Origin: Bordetella pseudohinzii
GTDB taxonomy: Bacteria > Pseudomonadota > Gammaproteobacteria > Burkholderiales > Burkholderiaceae_B
Assembly: GCF_000657795.2 (NCBI RefSeq)
Contig: NZ_JHEP02000002.1
Span: 372,001 to 436,000 of the forward strand
Reading direction: 5' to 3'
DNA: 64,000 nt
Positions within the stretch are counted from its first letter, which is position 1. Each line of letters starts with the position of its first letter. The notes beneath the pieces were generated by a model, which made no database searches, was not told where the DNA came from, and saw only the letters and a program-made list of their open reading frames with translations. Both the position numbers and the translations under genes were made by a program. Of the stretch, positions 37,722-49,611 are shown in pieces.

Positions 37722-39056
37722 ATGAGCAACACCCATGTCATGCATCGCTCCCTGCGCCAGACGCCGCCCGTGGCAACCCGCGGCTCGGGCGTGTGGGTCT
37801 ATGACAGCGAGGGCCGTTCCTATATCGACGGTTCGGGCGGCGCGGCCGTTTCCTGCCTGGGGCACAACCACCCCGACGTGCAGGCCGCCATGCACGCCCA
37901 GATCGATGCCATCTCCTATGCCCATACCGGCTTTTTCACCACCGAGGTGGCGGAACGCCTGGCCGACCGCCTGGTCGCCAGCGCGCCGGAGGGCACCAGC
38001 CATGCCTATTTCGTTTCGGGCGGCTCGGAGGCGGTCGAAGCGGCCCTGAAGATGGCGCGCCAGTATTTCGTGGAGATCGGCCAGCCCGAGCGCCGCCATA
38101 TCGTGGCGCGCCGCCAGAGTTATCACGGCAATACGCTGGGCGCCCTGGCCGTGGGCGGCAATGCCTGGCGCCGCGCGCAGTTCGCGCCGCTGCTGATCGA
38201 CGTCAGCCATGTATCGCCCTGCTATGCCTATCGCGATCAATTGCCGGGCGAAAGCGACGACCAGTACACGGACCGGCTGGCCGCCGAGCTGGAGGCGACC
38301 TTCCAGGCCCTGGGCCCGGCGACGGTCATGGCTTTCGTGGCCGAGCCCGTCGTGGGCGCCACGGCCGGCGCCCTCACCGCGGTGCCGGGGTATTTCCGCA
38401 AGATCCGCGCCGTGTGCGACCGCCATGGCGTGCTCTTCATCGCCGACGAGGTCATGTGCGGCATGGGCCGCACGGGCACGCTATACGCCGTCGAGCAAGA
38501 GGGCGTCACGCCGGACCTCATCACCATCGCCAAGGGCCTGGGCGGGGGCTACCAGCCCATCGGCGCCGTCATGGCGCAGGGCCGCATTGTCGAGGCCATG
38601 CGCGCCGGCAGCGGTTTTTTCCAGCACGGGCACACCTATCTGGGCCACGCCGTGGCCTGCGCCGCCTCCCTGGCCGTGCAGGAAGTCATCGAGCGCGACC
38701 GCTTGCTGGCGCGCGTGCGCCAGCAAGGCGAAGGATTGATGCAGCGCCTGCGCGCGGCGCTGGGCGAACACCCCCATGTCGGCGATATCCGCGGACGCGG
38801 CCTCTTCCTGGGCGTGGAGCTGGTGGCCGACCGCGCCAGCAAGACGGTCTTCGATCCGGCGCTGGCCGTGCACGCGCGCGTCAAGCGCGAGGCCATGGCC
38901 CGCGGGCTCATGGTCTACCCGATGGGCGGCACCATAGACGGCCGCCAGGGCGACCACGTCCTGATCGCCCCGCCCTTCATCATCAGCGATGACGAACTCG
39001 ATCAACTGACCGACCGCCTGCGCGGCGCCATCGACGCCGCCACCGCGCGCGGCTAG
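37722..39056 (+). CDS. Class III aminotransferase, substrate unknown
   Basis: A 444-residue fold-type I PLP aminotransferase of the omega-amino-acid group. The PLP lysine is K271 (TIAKGLGGGYQPIG); FVSGGSEAVEAALKMARQ binds the phosphate, and FIADEVMCGMGRTG carries the cofactor aspartate. A short GGTIDGRQGDHVLIAPPF segment near the C terminus is common in such enzymes acting on amines or omega-amino acids. Between an RpiR regulator and a TAXI-TRAP transporter, it probably deaminates the imported compound. Relatives include diaminobutyrate-using DoeD in ectoine catabolism, but doeA, doeB and doeC are absent, so that link is weak. Confidence 0.9.
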   Translation: MSNTHVMHRSLRQTPPVATRGSGVWVYDSEGRSYIDGSGGAAVSCLGHNHPDVQAAMHAQIDAISYAHTGFFTTEVAERLADRLVASAPEGTSHAYFVSGGSEAVEAALKMARQYFVEIGQPERRHIVARRQSYHGNTLGALAVGGNAWRRAQFAPLLIDVSHVSPCYAYRDQLPGESDDQYTDRLAAELEATFQALGPATVMAFVAEPVVGATAGALTAVPGYFRKIRAVCDRHGVLFIADEVMCGMGRTGTLYAVEQEGVTPDLITIAKGLGGGYQPIGAVMAQGRIVEAMRAGSGFFQHGHTYLGHAVACAASLAVQEVIERDRLLARVRQQGEGLMQRLRAALGEHPHVGDIRGRGLFLGVELVADRASKTVFDPALAVHARVKREAMARGLMVYPMGGTIDGRQGDHVLIAPPFIISDDELDQLTDRLRGAIDAATARG

Positions 39057-39075
39057 CCATAACGCTTTCATCAAA

Positions 39076-39101
39076 GGCGTATTGCTCGCGGGCAATGCGC
39101 C
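39076..39101 (+). other. Intercistronic hairpin
   Basis: Arms GGCGTATTGC and GCAATGCGCC pair over ten positions (one G-U) around a six-base loop, between the aminotransferase stop and the binding-protein start. There is no T-run, so it is more likely an mRNA-stability or processing element than a terminator. Confidence 0.55.
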
Positions 39102-39155
39102 ATCCGCCGGCGCAGACCGGCCTATCACGGGGAAATACCCCCAAAAGGAGTTTGC

Positions 39156-40142
39156 ATGAACGCCAAACACACTTTGGGCAATCGCTGGGCGCTGGCGGCC
39201 GCGGGCCTGGCCATCGCCCTTGCCACGAGCACGCCCGCCTCGGCGCAACAGAAGTTCGTCAGTATCGGCACGGGCGGCGTCACCGGCGTCTACTATGCCG
39301 CGGGCGGCGCCATCTGCCGCCTGGTCAACAAAGACCGCTCCTCACATGGCATCCGCTGCTCGGTGGAGTCCACGGGCGGCTCTGTCTTCAACGCCAACAC
39401 CATCAAGGCCGGCGAACTGGACCTGGGCGTAGTGCAATCCGACGTGGGCTATAACGCCTATCACGGCGAAGGCCAGTTCAAGCAGGCCGGCGCCTTCCCC
39501 AAGCTGCGCTCGGTCTTCTCCATCCATCCCGAGCCTTTCACCGTGGTGGCCCGCAAGGAAGCCAACATCGGCAAGTTCGAGGACTTCAAGGGCAAGCGCT
39601 TCAACGTGGGCAACCCCGGTTCGGGCACGCGCGCCTCGATGGAAGAGCTGCTGTCCTCCATGGGCTGGACCCTGAAGGATTTCTCGCTGGCCTCTGAACT
39701 GCGCCCCGACGAGCATGGTTCGGCGCTGTGCGACGGCAAGATAGACGGCTTCTTCTACGGCGTGGGCCATCCCTCGGCCAATATCCAGGACCCCACCACC
39801 AGCTGCGGCGCCAAACTGGTGTCGCTGACCGGCCCGGCGGTCGACAAACTGGTGGCCAAGTATCCCTATTACGCCCACGCCACCATCCCCGCGGGGCTCT
39901 ATCCCAACAATCCCCAGGAAACCAAGACCTATGGCGTGACGGCCACCTTCGTGACCTCGGCCGATGTGCCGCAGGAGACTGTCTATCTCGTGGTCAAGGC
40001 GGTGTTCGACAACTTCGAAGACTTCAAGAAACTTCACCCGGCCTTCGCCAACCTGAAGAAGGAAGACATGGTCAAGAACGGCCTGTCCGCGCCTTTGCAT
40101 CCGGGCGCTGAAAAGTACTTCAAGGAAAAAGGCCTGCTCTGA
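39156..40142 (+). CDS. TAXI-family TRAP transporter solute receptor
   Basis: A 328-residue periplasmic TAXI-type TRAP binding protein. A signal peptide is cleaved after ASA (residue 30). The mature start [26 protein letters not shown] and [27 protein letters not shown] are the TAXI signature, with [15 protein letters not shown] later. AAAGGAG precedes the ATG. It partners the fused membrane subunit 69 bases downstream. TAXI receptors bind glutamate, other amino acids or dicarboxylates; the ligand here is unknown. Confidence 0.95.
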   Translation: MNAKHTLGNRWALAAAGLAIALATSTPASAQQKFVSIGTGGVTGVYYAAGGAICRLVNKDRSSHGIRCSVESTGGSVFNANTIKAGELDLGVVQSDVGYNAYHGEGQFKQAGAFPKLRSVFSIHPEPFTVVARKEANIGKFEDFKGKRFNVGNPGSGTRASMEELLSSMGWTLKDFSLASELRPDEHGSALCDGKIDGFFYGVGHPSANIQDPTTSCGAKLVSLTGPAVDKLVAKYPYYAHATIPAGLYPNNPQETKTYGVTATFVTSADVPQETVYLVVKAVFDNFEDFKKLHPAFANLKKEDMVKNGLSAPLHPGAEKYFKEKGLL

Positions 40143-40211
40143 TGCGGTGCCCGCGCCCGGCAACGGGCGCGATCAGCGCGCGCTGCGCGCCAAGACAAGT
40201 AGGGGAAGTCC

Positions 40212-42815
40212 ATGACTCAACACTCCACCACGGCCGATCTCGAACAGATGGTGGCCGAGGCCGACAGGGGGGGCCGCCACGCGGGCGGCCTGGCCGGCGC
40301 GGTACTGGCCGCCGGCGCGCTGCTCTGGTCGCTGTTCCAACTTTGGTATGCCTCGCCGCTGCCTTTCGCCCTGAACTGGGGCATTTTCAACGATACCGAG
40401 GCCCGGGCCCTGCACCTGGGCATCGCGATGTTCCTGGGCTATCTGGCCTACCCGGCCAGCAAGCGCGCCGCGCGCGACCACATGCCCTGGTATGACTGGC
40501 TGCTGGCCCTCGCGGCCGGCTTCTGCGGCGCCTACCTCTATCTCTTCTACAAAGAGCTGGCCGACCGCCCCGGACAGCCCACGCCGCTGGACGTGGCCTC
40601 GGCGGTGGCGGGCCTGCTTTTGCTGCTGGAAGTCACCCGGCGCGCCCTGGGCCTGCCGATGACGGTGTTGGGCGCGGTGTTCGTGGCCTATGTCCTGCTC
40701 GGGCCCTGGATGCCCGATGTGCTGGCGCACCGGGGCGCGTCGATCGAGCGCCTGATGTCGCATATGTGGCTGACCACCGAAGGCGTCTTCGGGGTGGCGC
40801 TGGGCGTTTCGGTCTCGTATATCTTCATCTTTGTGCTGCTGGGCTCCTTGCTGGACAAGTGCGGCGCCGGCAACTACATGATGCAGGTCTCCTTCGCCCT
40901 GCTCGGGCATCTGCGCGGCGGGCCGGCCAAGGTGGCCGTGGTGTCCTCCGCCGTCAACGGCCTGGTGTCGGCCTCCTCGGTGGCCAATGTGGTCACCGGC
41001 GGCATCTTCACCATCCCGCTGATGCGCAAGGCCGGCTACGGCGCGGTGCGCGCCGGGGCCATCGAAACCGCCTCCTCCGTCAATGGGCAGATCATGCCGC
41101 CGGTCATGGGCGCGGCGGCCTTCCTGATGATCGAATACGTCGGCATCCCCTACACGGACATCATCCGCCACGCCATCCTGCCGGCCTCGATCTCGTATAT
41201 CGCGCTGTTCTACATCGTCCACCTGGAAGCGCTCAAGCTGGGCATACAGCCCATGATGTCGGCCGGCCAGGCGCGCACGCCGCTGCAGAAGCTGGCCGGC
41301 TGGGGCATGGGCATCAGCGGCACGCTGATCGTCATGGGCGCGGTCTATTGGATAGGCACCGGCGTGCAGGCGCTGGCCGGCGCGGCCGCGATCTGGATAC
41401 TGCTGGCCTTGCTGGCCCTGCTCTATGTCTGGCTGCTGCGCGTGGCGGCCCGCCATCCCGACCTGCCGCAGGACATCGACATCGAACATCCCGTGCGGCC
41501 CCAGCCCTGGCCCACCGTCAGGGCCGGCCTGCACTTCCTCATTCCCATCGGCATCCTCGTGTGGTGCTTGAGCGTGGAAGAGCTCTCGGCCGGCCTGTCG
41601 GCCTTCTGGGCGGCCCTGGCCATGCTGGCGCAGATGGTCACCCAGCGCCCCATCATCGCCTGGTTCCGCGGCCAACCCGCCGGCCCGGGCTGGCGCCAGG
41701 GTTGGCATGATGCGCTGACAGGCCTGCAGGACGGCGCGCGCAACATGATAGGCATCGCGATTGCCTGCGGCACGGCCGGCCTGATCGTGGGCGCGATCAC
41801 GCTCACCGGCCTGGGCCTGCGCATGACGGCTTTCGTCGAACTGGTTTCCATGGGCAATGTCCTGCTCATGCTGATCTTCACGGCCATCGTCTGCCTGATC
41901 TTGGGCCTGGGCATGCCCACGACGGCGAACTACATCCTCATGGCCACGCTGATGGCGCCGGTCGTGGTCGAGCTGGGCGCGCAAAGCGGCCTGGTCATCC
42001 CGCTGATCGCCGTGCACATGTTCGTCTTCTACTACGGCATCATGGCCGACATCACGCCGCCGGTCGGCCTGGCCACCTTCGCCGCCGCGGCCATCTCCGG
42101 CGCGGATCCGATCAAGACCGGCATCCAGGGCGTGACCTATGCCATGCGCACCGCCGTGCTGCCCTTCATGTTCGTCTTCAATCCGGCCCTGCTGCTGATC
42201 GACGTCAACTACGGCTGGGAACTGGCCATGGTGGTCGCCGGCGCCACGCTGGCCTCGCTGACCTTCGCGGCCGCCACCATGGCCTGGTTCCGCGAGCGCT
42301 GCACGGCGCTGGAAGTCCTGGCCTTGCTGCTGGCGACCTTCATGCTGTTCCGGCCCGACTGGTTCATGAACCACCTGGCCGAGCCGCACCAGAACCAGAG
42401 CGCGCAAACGCTGCTGCGCACGGCGGCGGAGCTGCCTGACGGCGCGCGCCTGATCGCCACGGTGCGGGGGGTGAATATCGAAGGCGACGAGCTGACCAAG
42501 ACCGTGGCGGTGGCTCTGCCCGCGCTGCCGGAGACCGAAACGCTCACGGGCGAGGCGGCCGGGCGCAAGCGGCTGGCCGACGCCGGCCTGAGTTTCATGG
42601 CCCTGGGCGACCAGGTCCAGGTCTCCAACGTGCGCTTCGGCAGCGCCGCGCGGCGCTCGGGCTGGGAACAGGGCTGGGACATCGTGGAAATCAAGACGCC
42701 CAATCCGGCTCGCTGGTCGGAGTTCTGGTTCTATGTGCCGGCGCTGCTCATCCTGGCGGCCATCTGGTGGCGCCAGGGCCGCCGCGCGCCGGCCGGCAAG
42801 GCGCGGATGGCCTAG
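40212..42815 (+). CDS. TRAP transporter 4TM/12TM fused permease
   Basis: An 867-residue TAXI-TRAP membrane protein with fused small (DctQ-like) and large (DctM-like) subunits. Hydrophobic segments run from about 25 to 730. The DctM part shows LLDKCGAGNYMMQVSFALLG, VNGLVSASSVANVVTGG, NGQIMPPVMGAAAFLM and GLGMPTTANYILMATL. The last 150 residues form an extra domain (DUF3394-like, with SAARRSGWEQGWDIVEIKTP, resembling a PDZ loop) ending in one more membrane helix and a basic tail. GGGGAAG precedes the ATG. Its stop overlaps that of the DUF418 gene on the other strand by 4 bases. Confidence 0.94.
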   Translation: MTQHSTTADLEQMVAEADRGGRHAGGLAGAVLAAGALLWSLFQLWYASPLPFALNWGIFNDTEARALHLGIAMFLGYLAYPASKRAARDHMPWYDWLLALAAGFCGAYLYLFYKELADRPGQPTPLDVASAVAGLLLLLEVTRRALGLPMTVLGAVFVAYVLLGPWMPDVLAHRGASIERLMSHMWLTTEGVFGVALGVSVSYIFIFVLLGSLLDKCGAGNYMMQVSFALLGHLRGGPAKVAVVSSAVNGLVSASSVANVVTGGIFTIPLMRKAGYGAVRAGAIETASSVNGQIMPPVMGAAAFLMIEYVGIPYTDIIRHAILPASISYIALFYIVHLEALKLGIQPMMSAGQARTPLQKLAGWGMGISGTLIVMGAVYWIGTGVQALAGAAAIWILLALLALLYVWLLRVAARHPDLPQDIDIEHPVRPQPWPTVRAGLHFLIPIGILVWCLSVEELSAGLSAFWAALAMLAQMVTQRPIIAWFRGQPAGPGWRQGWHDALTGLQDGARNMIGIAIACGTAGLIVGAITLTGLGLRMTAFVELVSMGNVLLMLIFTAIVCLILGLGMPTTANYILMATLMAPVVVELGAQSGLVIPLIAVHMFVFYYGIMADITPPVGLATFAAAAISGADPIKTGIQGVTYAMRTAVLPFMFVFNPALLLIDVNYGWELAMVVAGATLASLTFAAATMAWFRERCTALEVLALLLATFMLFRPDWFMNHLAEPHQNQSAQTLLRTAAELPDGARLIATVRGVNIEGDELTKTVAVALPALPETETLTGEAAGRKRLADAGLSFMALGDQVQVSNVRFGSAARRSGWEQGWDIVEIKTPNPARWSEFWFYVPALLILAAIWWRQGRRAPAGKARMA

Positions 42816-43981
42816 TCCGCCACCCGCCAGGCGGGCCTGCGCCACAAAGTCAGCGCGCGCAGGCCCCATTCCACCGGACCATAGGCATGGCCGCGCAGCC
42901 ACCAGGCCGACAAGGGCAGCTGGATGGCGAAAACCGCCACGGCCAGTCCCAGCGTCGCGGCCGGCGACACCTCGCCCATCCCGCCCAGGCCCCAGGCGGT
43001 GAACAGCCAGGCGCCGGCCAGCGACTGCAGCAGATAGTTGGACAGCGCCATGCGGCCCGCCGGCGCCAGGCAGGCCTGCAGGGCCGGCCAGCGGCGACAG
43101 GCCAGCAGAAAGAGCGCGCCATAGCCCAGCGTCTGCAAGGGCGCGGTGAACAATCCCAGGCCCAGCCCGGCCAGGCTCCAGGCCGGTGACCAGGGCGGCT
43201 CGGTACTCAGGGCATAAAGCGCCGAGCCGGCCAGCCCGACGGGCAAGGCCAGCCAGGCCAGTCCTCGCAGAACGGCCGAGGGCGCCGCGGCCAGGGCCTG
43301 ACGCTTGCCCAGGGCCATGCCGGCCAGAAACATGGCCAGCACATTGGGGCCCTGCACGCCGAACACCATGATCCAGACTTCGCCGGTCAAGTCGTTCCAA
43401 TGCTGGGCGATCACCTGGGCGACGCTGCCCCGATAGGCCGCCACGGCGGCAAGGATGTCGGCCTGCTGCGCCAGCAGCGCCTCGCCAGTCCAAGGCTCAT
43501 CGACGGCCAGCAAGCCAACCGCCAGCCAGAAGCCTGCCCCGAGCGCGATCAGGCCCAGGGCCGTGAACAGCGCGCGCCTGGGCGTCCAATGCCGCCAACG
43601 CAGCAACAGCAGGCCGATCAGGCCATAGGCCAGCAGAATATCGCCCTGGTAGAGGAGCAAGGCGTGGGCCAGGCCCAGCAGCATCAAACCCAGGAAGCGG
43701 CGGCGCAGGCGCTTGACAGGATCGGCGCCGGCCCGATGCGCGGCCTCGAACTGCAGCGTGAAGCTATAGCCGAACAGAAAGGCGAACAGCAGGTAGAACT
43801 TGGTCTCGAACAACAGGGCGACCAGCATCTGCACCGCCCGGTCGATCGGCCGATCGAAGTGGGGATCGGCCAGGCCCGAGCCGAGATAAGGCAGGGCGAA
43901 CACCTGGTAATTGACCACGACGATGCCCAGCAGCGCGAGTCCGCGCAGGGCATCGAGTTGCGGCAGGCGGGAAGACGTCAT
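42812..43981 (-). CDS. DUF418 (YeiB-like) membrane protein
   Basis: A 389-residue polytopic membrane protein starting LPQLDALRGLALLGIVVVNYQVF, the hallmark of the YeiB/DUF418 family, which resembles acyltransferase-like membrane proteins. The C-terminal RMALSNYLLQSLAGAWLFTAWGLGGMG and PLSAWWLRGHAYGPVEWGLRALT segments are also typical. About ten hydrophobic segments are seen. It lies 41 bases after parC on the same strand. Function is not established for the family. Confidence 0.88.
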   Translation of the reverse strand: MTSSRLPQLDALRGLALLGIVVVNYQVFALPYLGSGLADPHFDRPIDRAVQMLVALLFETKFYLLFAFLFGYSFTLQFEAAHRAGADPVKRLRRRFLGLMLLGLAHALLLYQGDILLAYGLIGLLLLRWRHWTPRRALFTALGLIALGAGFWLAVGLLAVDEPWTGEALLAQQADILAAVAAYRGSVAQVIAQHWNDLTGEVWIMVFGVQGPNVLAMFLAGMALGKRQALAAAPSAVLRGLAWLALPVGLAGSALYALSTEPPWSPAWSLAGLGLGLFTAPLQTLGYGALFLLACRRWPALQACLAPAGRMALSNYLLQSLAGAWLFTAWGLGGMGEVSPAATLGLAVAVFAIQLPLSAWWLRGHAYGPVEWGLRALTLWRRPAWRVAD

Positions 43982-44022
43982 GCGATGGCCGGCAAAGCGC
44001 GGGGGCCGAGGCCCCCGCGGGT

Positions 44023-46338
44023 CTACAGCACAGGCGAGAGCAAGGGCTGCTTGGGACGCACATCCAGCGCGCGCCCCTTGCGGGCGCGCTTGCCAACATA
44101 GGGTGCGAGCGTGGCGCCCACGAGAACGTCCTCGGTGGGCTTGTTGCGGTAGATGCCCGCGGCGCGCAGGCCGCCGGCGCCGATGGGCACGGCCTGATCC
44201 AGGCGGTCGTTGGCGTCCAGGCCCATGAGGATGGTGCCGCGCCCGCCGCCCGACAGGCTCTTGAGTTCATCCAGGCCGAAGACCAGCAGCTTGCCCTTGG
44301 AAGACAGCAGGGCCAGCTGATTCGCGCCCTCGAACAGCGGCACCGGCCGCAGCAGGGCATCGCCCTTTTCGAGCGTGACGAACTGCTTGCCCGCGCGCTG
44401 GCGGCTGCTCATGTCCGACAAACGGGTGGCGAAGCCATAACCGCTCTGCGTGGCCAGCAGCCAGCGGCTGTCGGGCGCGGCGGCCACCGTATGCACGATG
44501 CGCGTGCCCGCCTCGAGATCGATCATGGTGGTCACGGGCTGGCCATCGCCGCGCGCCGACGGCAGGCCGGCGACCGCCACCGAATACACGCGCCCGTTGT
44601 CGCCCAGGGCGATCAGCGTATCGGTGGTGCGGCATTCGAAGGCGCCATACAGATCATCGCCCTGCTTGAAGCTGAACTGGCTGGCGTCATGGCCATGGCC
44701 CTGGCGGGCGCGCAGCCAGCCATTGCGCGAGACGATGACGGTCACCGGTTCATCGACCACCTTGGTTTCGAGTACGGCGCGCTCGGCGCTTTCGATGAGG
44801 GTGCGGCGCTCATCGCCATACTGCTTGGCGTCGCTCTCGATTTCCTTGATGAGCGTGCGCTTGAGCGAGCTGGGATTGTCCAGCAGGTCTTGCAGGCGCA
44901 GCTGCTCTTCGCGCTTGTCGGCAAGCTCCTGCTCGATCTTGAAGCCTTCCAGGCGCGCCAGTTGGCGCAAGCGCATCTCCAGGATGTCTTCGGCCTGGCG
45001 CTCGGTCAGGTCAAAGCGCGCCATCAGCGCCTGCCTGGGCTCGTCGGATTCGCGGATAGTCTGGATCACCTCGTCGACATTGAGGTAGACCACCATGCGG
45101 CCTTCGAGCACGTGGATGCGGTCCAGGACCTTGTCCAGGCGGTAGCGCGTGCGGCGCAGCACCGTCTCGGTGCGGAAGGCCACCCACTCTTCCAGGATGT
45201 CGCGCAGGCCTTTCTGGCGCGGCCGGCTGTCGGTGCCGATGCACACCAGGTTGATCGGCACATTGCTTTCCATGCTGGTCTGGGCCAGCAGGGTATTGAC
45301 GAACTCATCGCGGTCCACCCGCGAGGTCTTGGGCTCGAAGACCAGCCGCACGGCCGCATCCTTGCCCGACTCGTCACGCACCGCGTCCAGCAGCGCCAGC
45401 ATCATGGCCTTGCTTTGCTGCTGCTCGGGCGTGAGCGATTTCTTGCCGGCCTTGACCTTGGGGTTGGTGAGCTCTTCGATTTCTTCGAGCACTTTCTGGC
45501 ACGAGGTGCCCGGCGGCAGCTCATGGACCACCAGCTGCCACTGGCCGCGCGCCATTTCCTCGAACTGCCAGCGCGCCCGCGCCTTGAGCGAACCGCGCCC
45601 GGAGGCGTAGATCTGGGCGATGTCGGCCGCCGGCGTGATGATCTGCCCGCCGCCGGCGAAATCCGGGCCCGGGATGAGCTGCCGGATCTCTTCGTCGGCC
45701 AGCTTGGGATTGCGGATCAGGGCCACGCAAGCCTGGGCCACTTCGCGCAGGTTGTGCGAGGGAATCTCGGTGGCCATGCCCACGGCGATGCCCGAGGCGC
45801 CGTTGAGCAGCATGACCGGCAGGCGCGCCGGCAGCATCTGCGGCTCTTGCTGCGAGCCGTCGTAGTTGGGCACGAAATCGACCGTGCCTTCGTCCAGCTC
45901 GTCGAGCAGCAGGCGGGCAATCGGCGTCAGGCGGGCTTCGGTATAGCGCATGGCGGCGGCATTGTCGCCATCGCGCGAGCCGAAATTGCCGTGGCCGTCG
46001 ATCAGGGGATAGCGCAGGGAGAAGTCCTGCGCCATGCGCACCATGGCGTCATAGGCGGCCTGGTCGCCGTGCGGATGGTATTTGCCCAGCACGTCGCCGA
46101 CCACGCGGGCCGACTTCACGGGCTTGGCGCCGCTGTTCAGGCCCATGGCCTGCATGGCGTAGAGGATGCGGCGCTGCACGGGCTTCTGGCCATCGCCCAC
46201 ATCGGGCAGCGCGCGGCCGCGCACCACCGAGACGGCGTAGTCGAGATAGGCCTGCTCGGCATACAGGCCCAGCGTGATGGCGGCGTCGTCGCCGTCGGAC
46301 GGGGGATCAAACAGCCCCGCTTGATTGCTGTCAGTCAT
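44023..46338 (-). CDS. parC: DNA topoisomerase IV subunit A
   Basis: A 771-residue ParC, the DNA-cleaving subunit of topoisomerase IV that decatenates daughter chromosomes. The active-site tyrosine is Y132 ([14 protein letters not shown]). The quinolone-determining region is [15 protein letters not shown]; the positions equivalent to E. coli Ser80 and Glu84 are Q93 and D97. The C-terminal beta-pinwheel is shorter than in GyrA and has no GyrA box, supporting ParC. It follows the ycxB-like gene by 13 bases; parE lies upstream of that. Confidence 0.96.
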   Translation of the reverse strand: MTDSNQAGLFDPPSDGDDAAITLGLYAEQAYLDYAVSVVRGRALPDVGDGQKPVQRRILYAMQAMGLNSGAKPVKSARVVGDVLGKYHPHGDQAAYDAMVRMAQDFSLRYPLIDGHGNFGSRDGDNAAAMRYTEARLTPIARLLLDELDEGTVDFVPNYDGSQQEPQMLPARLPVMLLNGASGIAVGMATEIPSHNLREVAQACVALIRNPKLADEEIRQLIPGPDFAGGGQIITPAADIAQIYASGRGSLKARARWQFEEMARGQWQLVVHELPPGTSCQKVLEEIEELTNPKVKAGKKSLTPEQQQSKAMMLALLDAVRDESGKDAAVRLVFEPKTSRVDRDEFVNTLLAQTSMESNVPINLVCIGTDSRPRQKGLRDILEEWVAFRTETVLRRTRYRLDKVLDRIHVLEGRMVVYLNVDEVIQTIRESDEPRQALMARFDLTERQAEDILEMRLRQLARLEGFKIEQELADKREEQLRLQDLLDNPSSLKRTLIKEIESDAKQYGDERRTLIESAERAVLETKVVDEPVTVIVSRNGWLRARQGHGHDASQFSFKQGDDLYGAFECRTTDTLIALGDNGRVYSVAVAGLPSARGDGQPVTTMIDLEAGTRIVHTVAAAPDSRWLLATQSGYGFATRLSDMSSRQRAGKQFVTLEKGDALLRPVPLFEGANQLALLSSKGKLLVFGLDELKSLSGGGRGTILMGLDANDRLDQAVPIGAGGLRAAGIYRNKPTEDVLVGATLAPYVGKRARKGRALDVRPKQPLLSPVL

Positions 46339-46351
46339 GGTGTGTGTTCTG

Positions 46352-46938
46352 TCAATGGCTCAACAGGGCGCGCGGCACATGGGCGCGCAGTTCGGCGCGC
46401 ACGGCCTGCAGGTCTTCCTCGCGCTGGCCGCGCTTGGGAATGATGACGCCTTGCGTGGGAGCAATGAAAAGAAAGAGATAGTCGGCGGTTTCCTCGGCAT
46501 CGCGCACGAGGTCCCAGGGCAGGCTGCCGCTGGCGCGTTCGCCGGCGTCGGCCACGCCCTCGGGACCGAAGTCCAGGCGATGCTTGCCCAGGAAGGGGTT
46601 TTCGGGATCGCGCTTGAGGGCGCGGCGGACATTGGCGCGCGCCATGGCCGGGATCAGGCGTTCAAAACCCAGGCTCAGCAGCGCCAGCGCGACGGCCGCC
46701 ACCACGGCCGCCTGGAAAAAGGTCGGCATGGCCGCGCCCCAATCCATATGGCCCTGGGCATCGCGCGTGCGCGACACGATCAGCAGCAGCAGGCCGACGA
46801 TCATGATGCCCGCGAAACGCAGATGGCTGCGCAGGCGCCGCCGCTTCAATTCGCGCCGCGTATGCGCGTGCGTGATGAAAGCCTCGTAGTCCTGGACCGT
46901 CAGGTCCAGGGTGAGGCTGGCCGTCTTGACCTCGCTCA

Positions 46939-46939
<1 letters not shown>
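46352..46939 (-). CDS. YcxB-like membrane protein
   Basis: A 195-residue protein with two membrane segments (about 42-60 and 73-95) and a C-terminal cytoplasmic YcxB-like domain ([52 protein letters not shown]). The family has no established function. Its ATG overlaps the parE stop by one base (TGATG) and it ends 13 bases before parC, so it is embedded in the topoisomerase IV operon. The start is fixed by that overlap and by conserved sequence starting a few residues later. Confidence 0.87.
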
Positions 46940-48900
<1,961 letters not shown>

Positions 48901-49082
48901 GTTATCCCCAACATCTGTGGAAAAAAACCTACATTTTACGTACAAGCCCATATCTGGCGCGGCTTTCGGTGGGATGCGCACGCCCTGAGCAGGCCGGTAT
49001 TCGGTAGGATGGACGAAACAGCGAGCCGCCCAGGGCGCTCGCGCCGCATCATGCTACACAAAACCGGCAAACCCTGTTGTTA

Positions 49083-49111
49083 TTGACAGTGGTATGCTTT
49101 AATCCTTCTAA
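49083..49111 (+). promoter_or_regulatory. Probable sigma-70 promoter of trxA
   Basis: Perfect TTGACA (49083-49088) with TTCTAA (49106-49111) at 17-base spacing, about 60 bases before the trxA ATG. The 270-base parE-trxA region is otherwise featureless to my reading. Confidence 0.65.
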
Positions 49112-49170
49112 CAAACAACAAAGGCCCCGGCCCCGTTTCTGGCCCAAGGCCTCCGTCGGATATCCCCATC

Positions 49171-49497
49171 ATGAGCGAGCAAATCAAGAACGTCAGCGAC
49201 GCCAGCTTTGAAGGCGATGTGCTGAAGTCCAACCAACCCGTGCTGGTCGACTACTGGGCGGCTTGGTGCGGTCCCTGCAAGATGATCGCCCCCATCCTGG
49301 AAGAAGTCGCCAGCGAATACGCCGGCCGCCTGACCGTGGCCAAGCTGAATGTCGACGAAAACCAGGGCACGGCCGCCAAGTACGGTATCCGCGGTATCCC
49401 TACCCTCATGCTCTTTAAGGATGGCCAGGCCGCCGCGACCAAGGTCGGCGCCCTGTCCAAGTCCCAGCTCACCGCATTTCTGGACAGCGCGTTGTAA
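49171..49497 (+). CDS. trxA: Thioredoxin
   Basis: A 108-residue classical thioredoxin, the cytoplasmic dithiol reductant. The active site WCGPCK is at 32-37 (C33, C36). The cis-proline segment [15 protein letters not shown] is intact, as is the buried DYWA aspartate. Length and order match E. coli Trx1. rho follows 114 bases downstream, the conserved trxA-rho order; cotranscription is likely. Confidence 0.98.
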   Translation: MSEQIKNVSDASFEGDVLKSNQPVLVDYWAAWCGPCKMIAPILEEVASEYAGRLTVAKLNVDENQGTAAKYGIRGIPTLMLFKDGQAAATKVGALSKSQLTAFLDSAL

Positions 49498-49611
49498 ACT
49501 ACGCGCAGCGGACGGCGCGGCGCCCACGGCGGCGCGCCAAGAGTACCGCGCGAGCCCGTCCGAGGCTCGCCGCCAGATCCCATCTCATATCTCTCCCCCA
49601 CATTCACCGCG

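Noticed and set aside
37722-39056. Aminotransferase considered as the ectoine-degradation enzyme DoeD
   Set aside because: Only general class III features are visible, and doeA, doeB, doeC and an ectoine-type TRAP receptor are absent; kept as substrate unknown.
40173-43493. 1106-codon open frame on the minus strand spanning the TRAP permease
   Set aside because: Overlaps a clear transporter gene and part of the DUF418 gene in another frame; His/Gly/Arg-rich with no recognisable domain.
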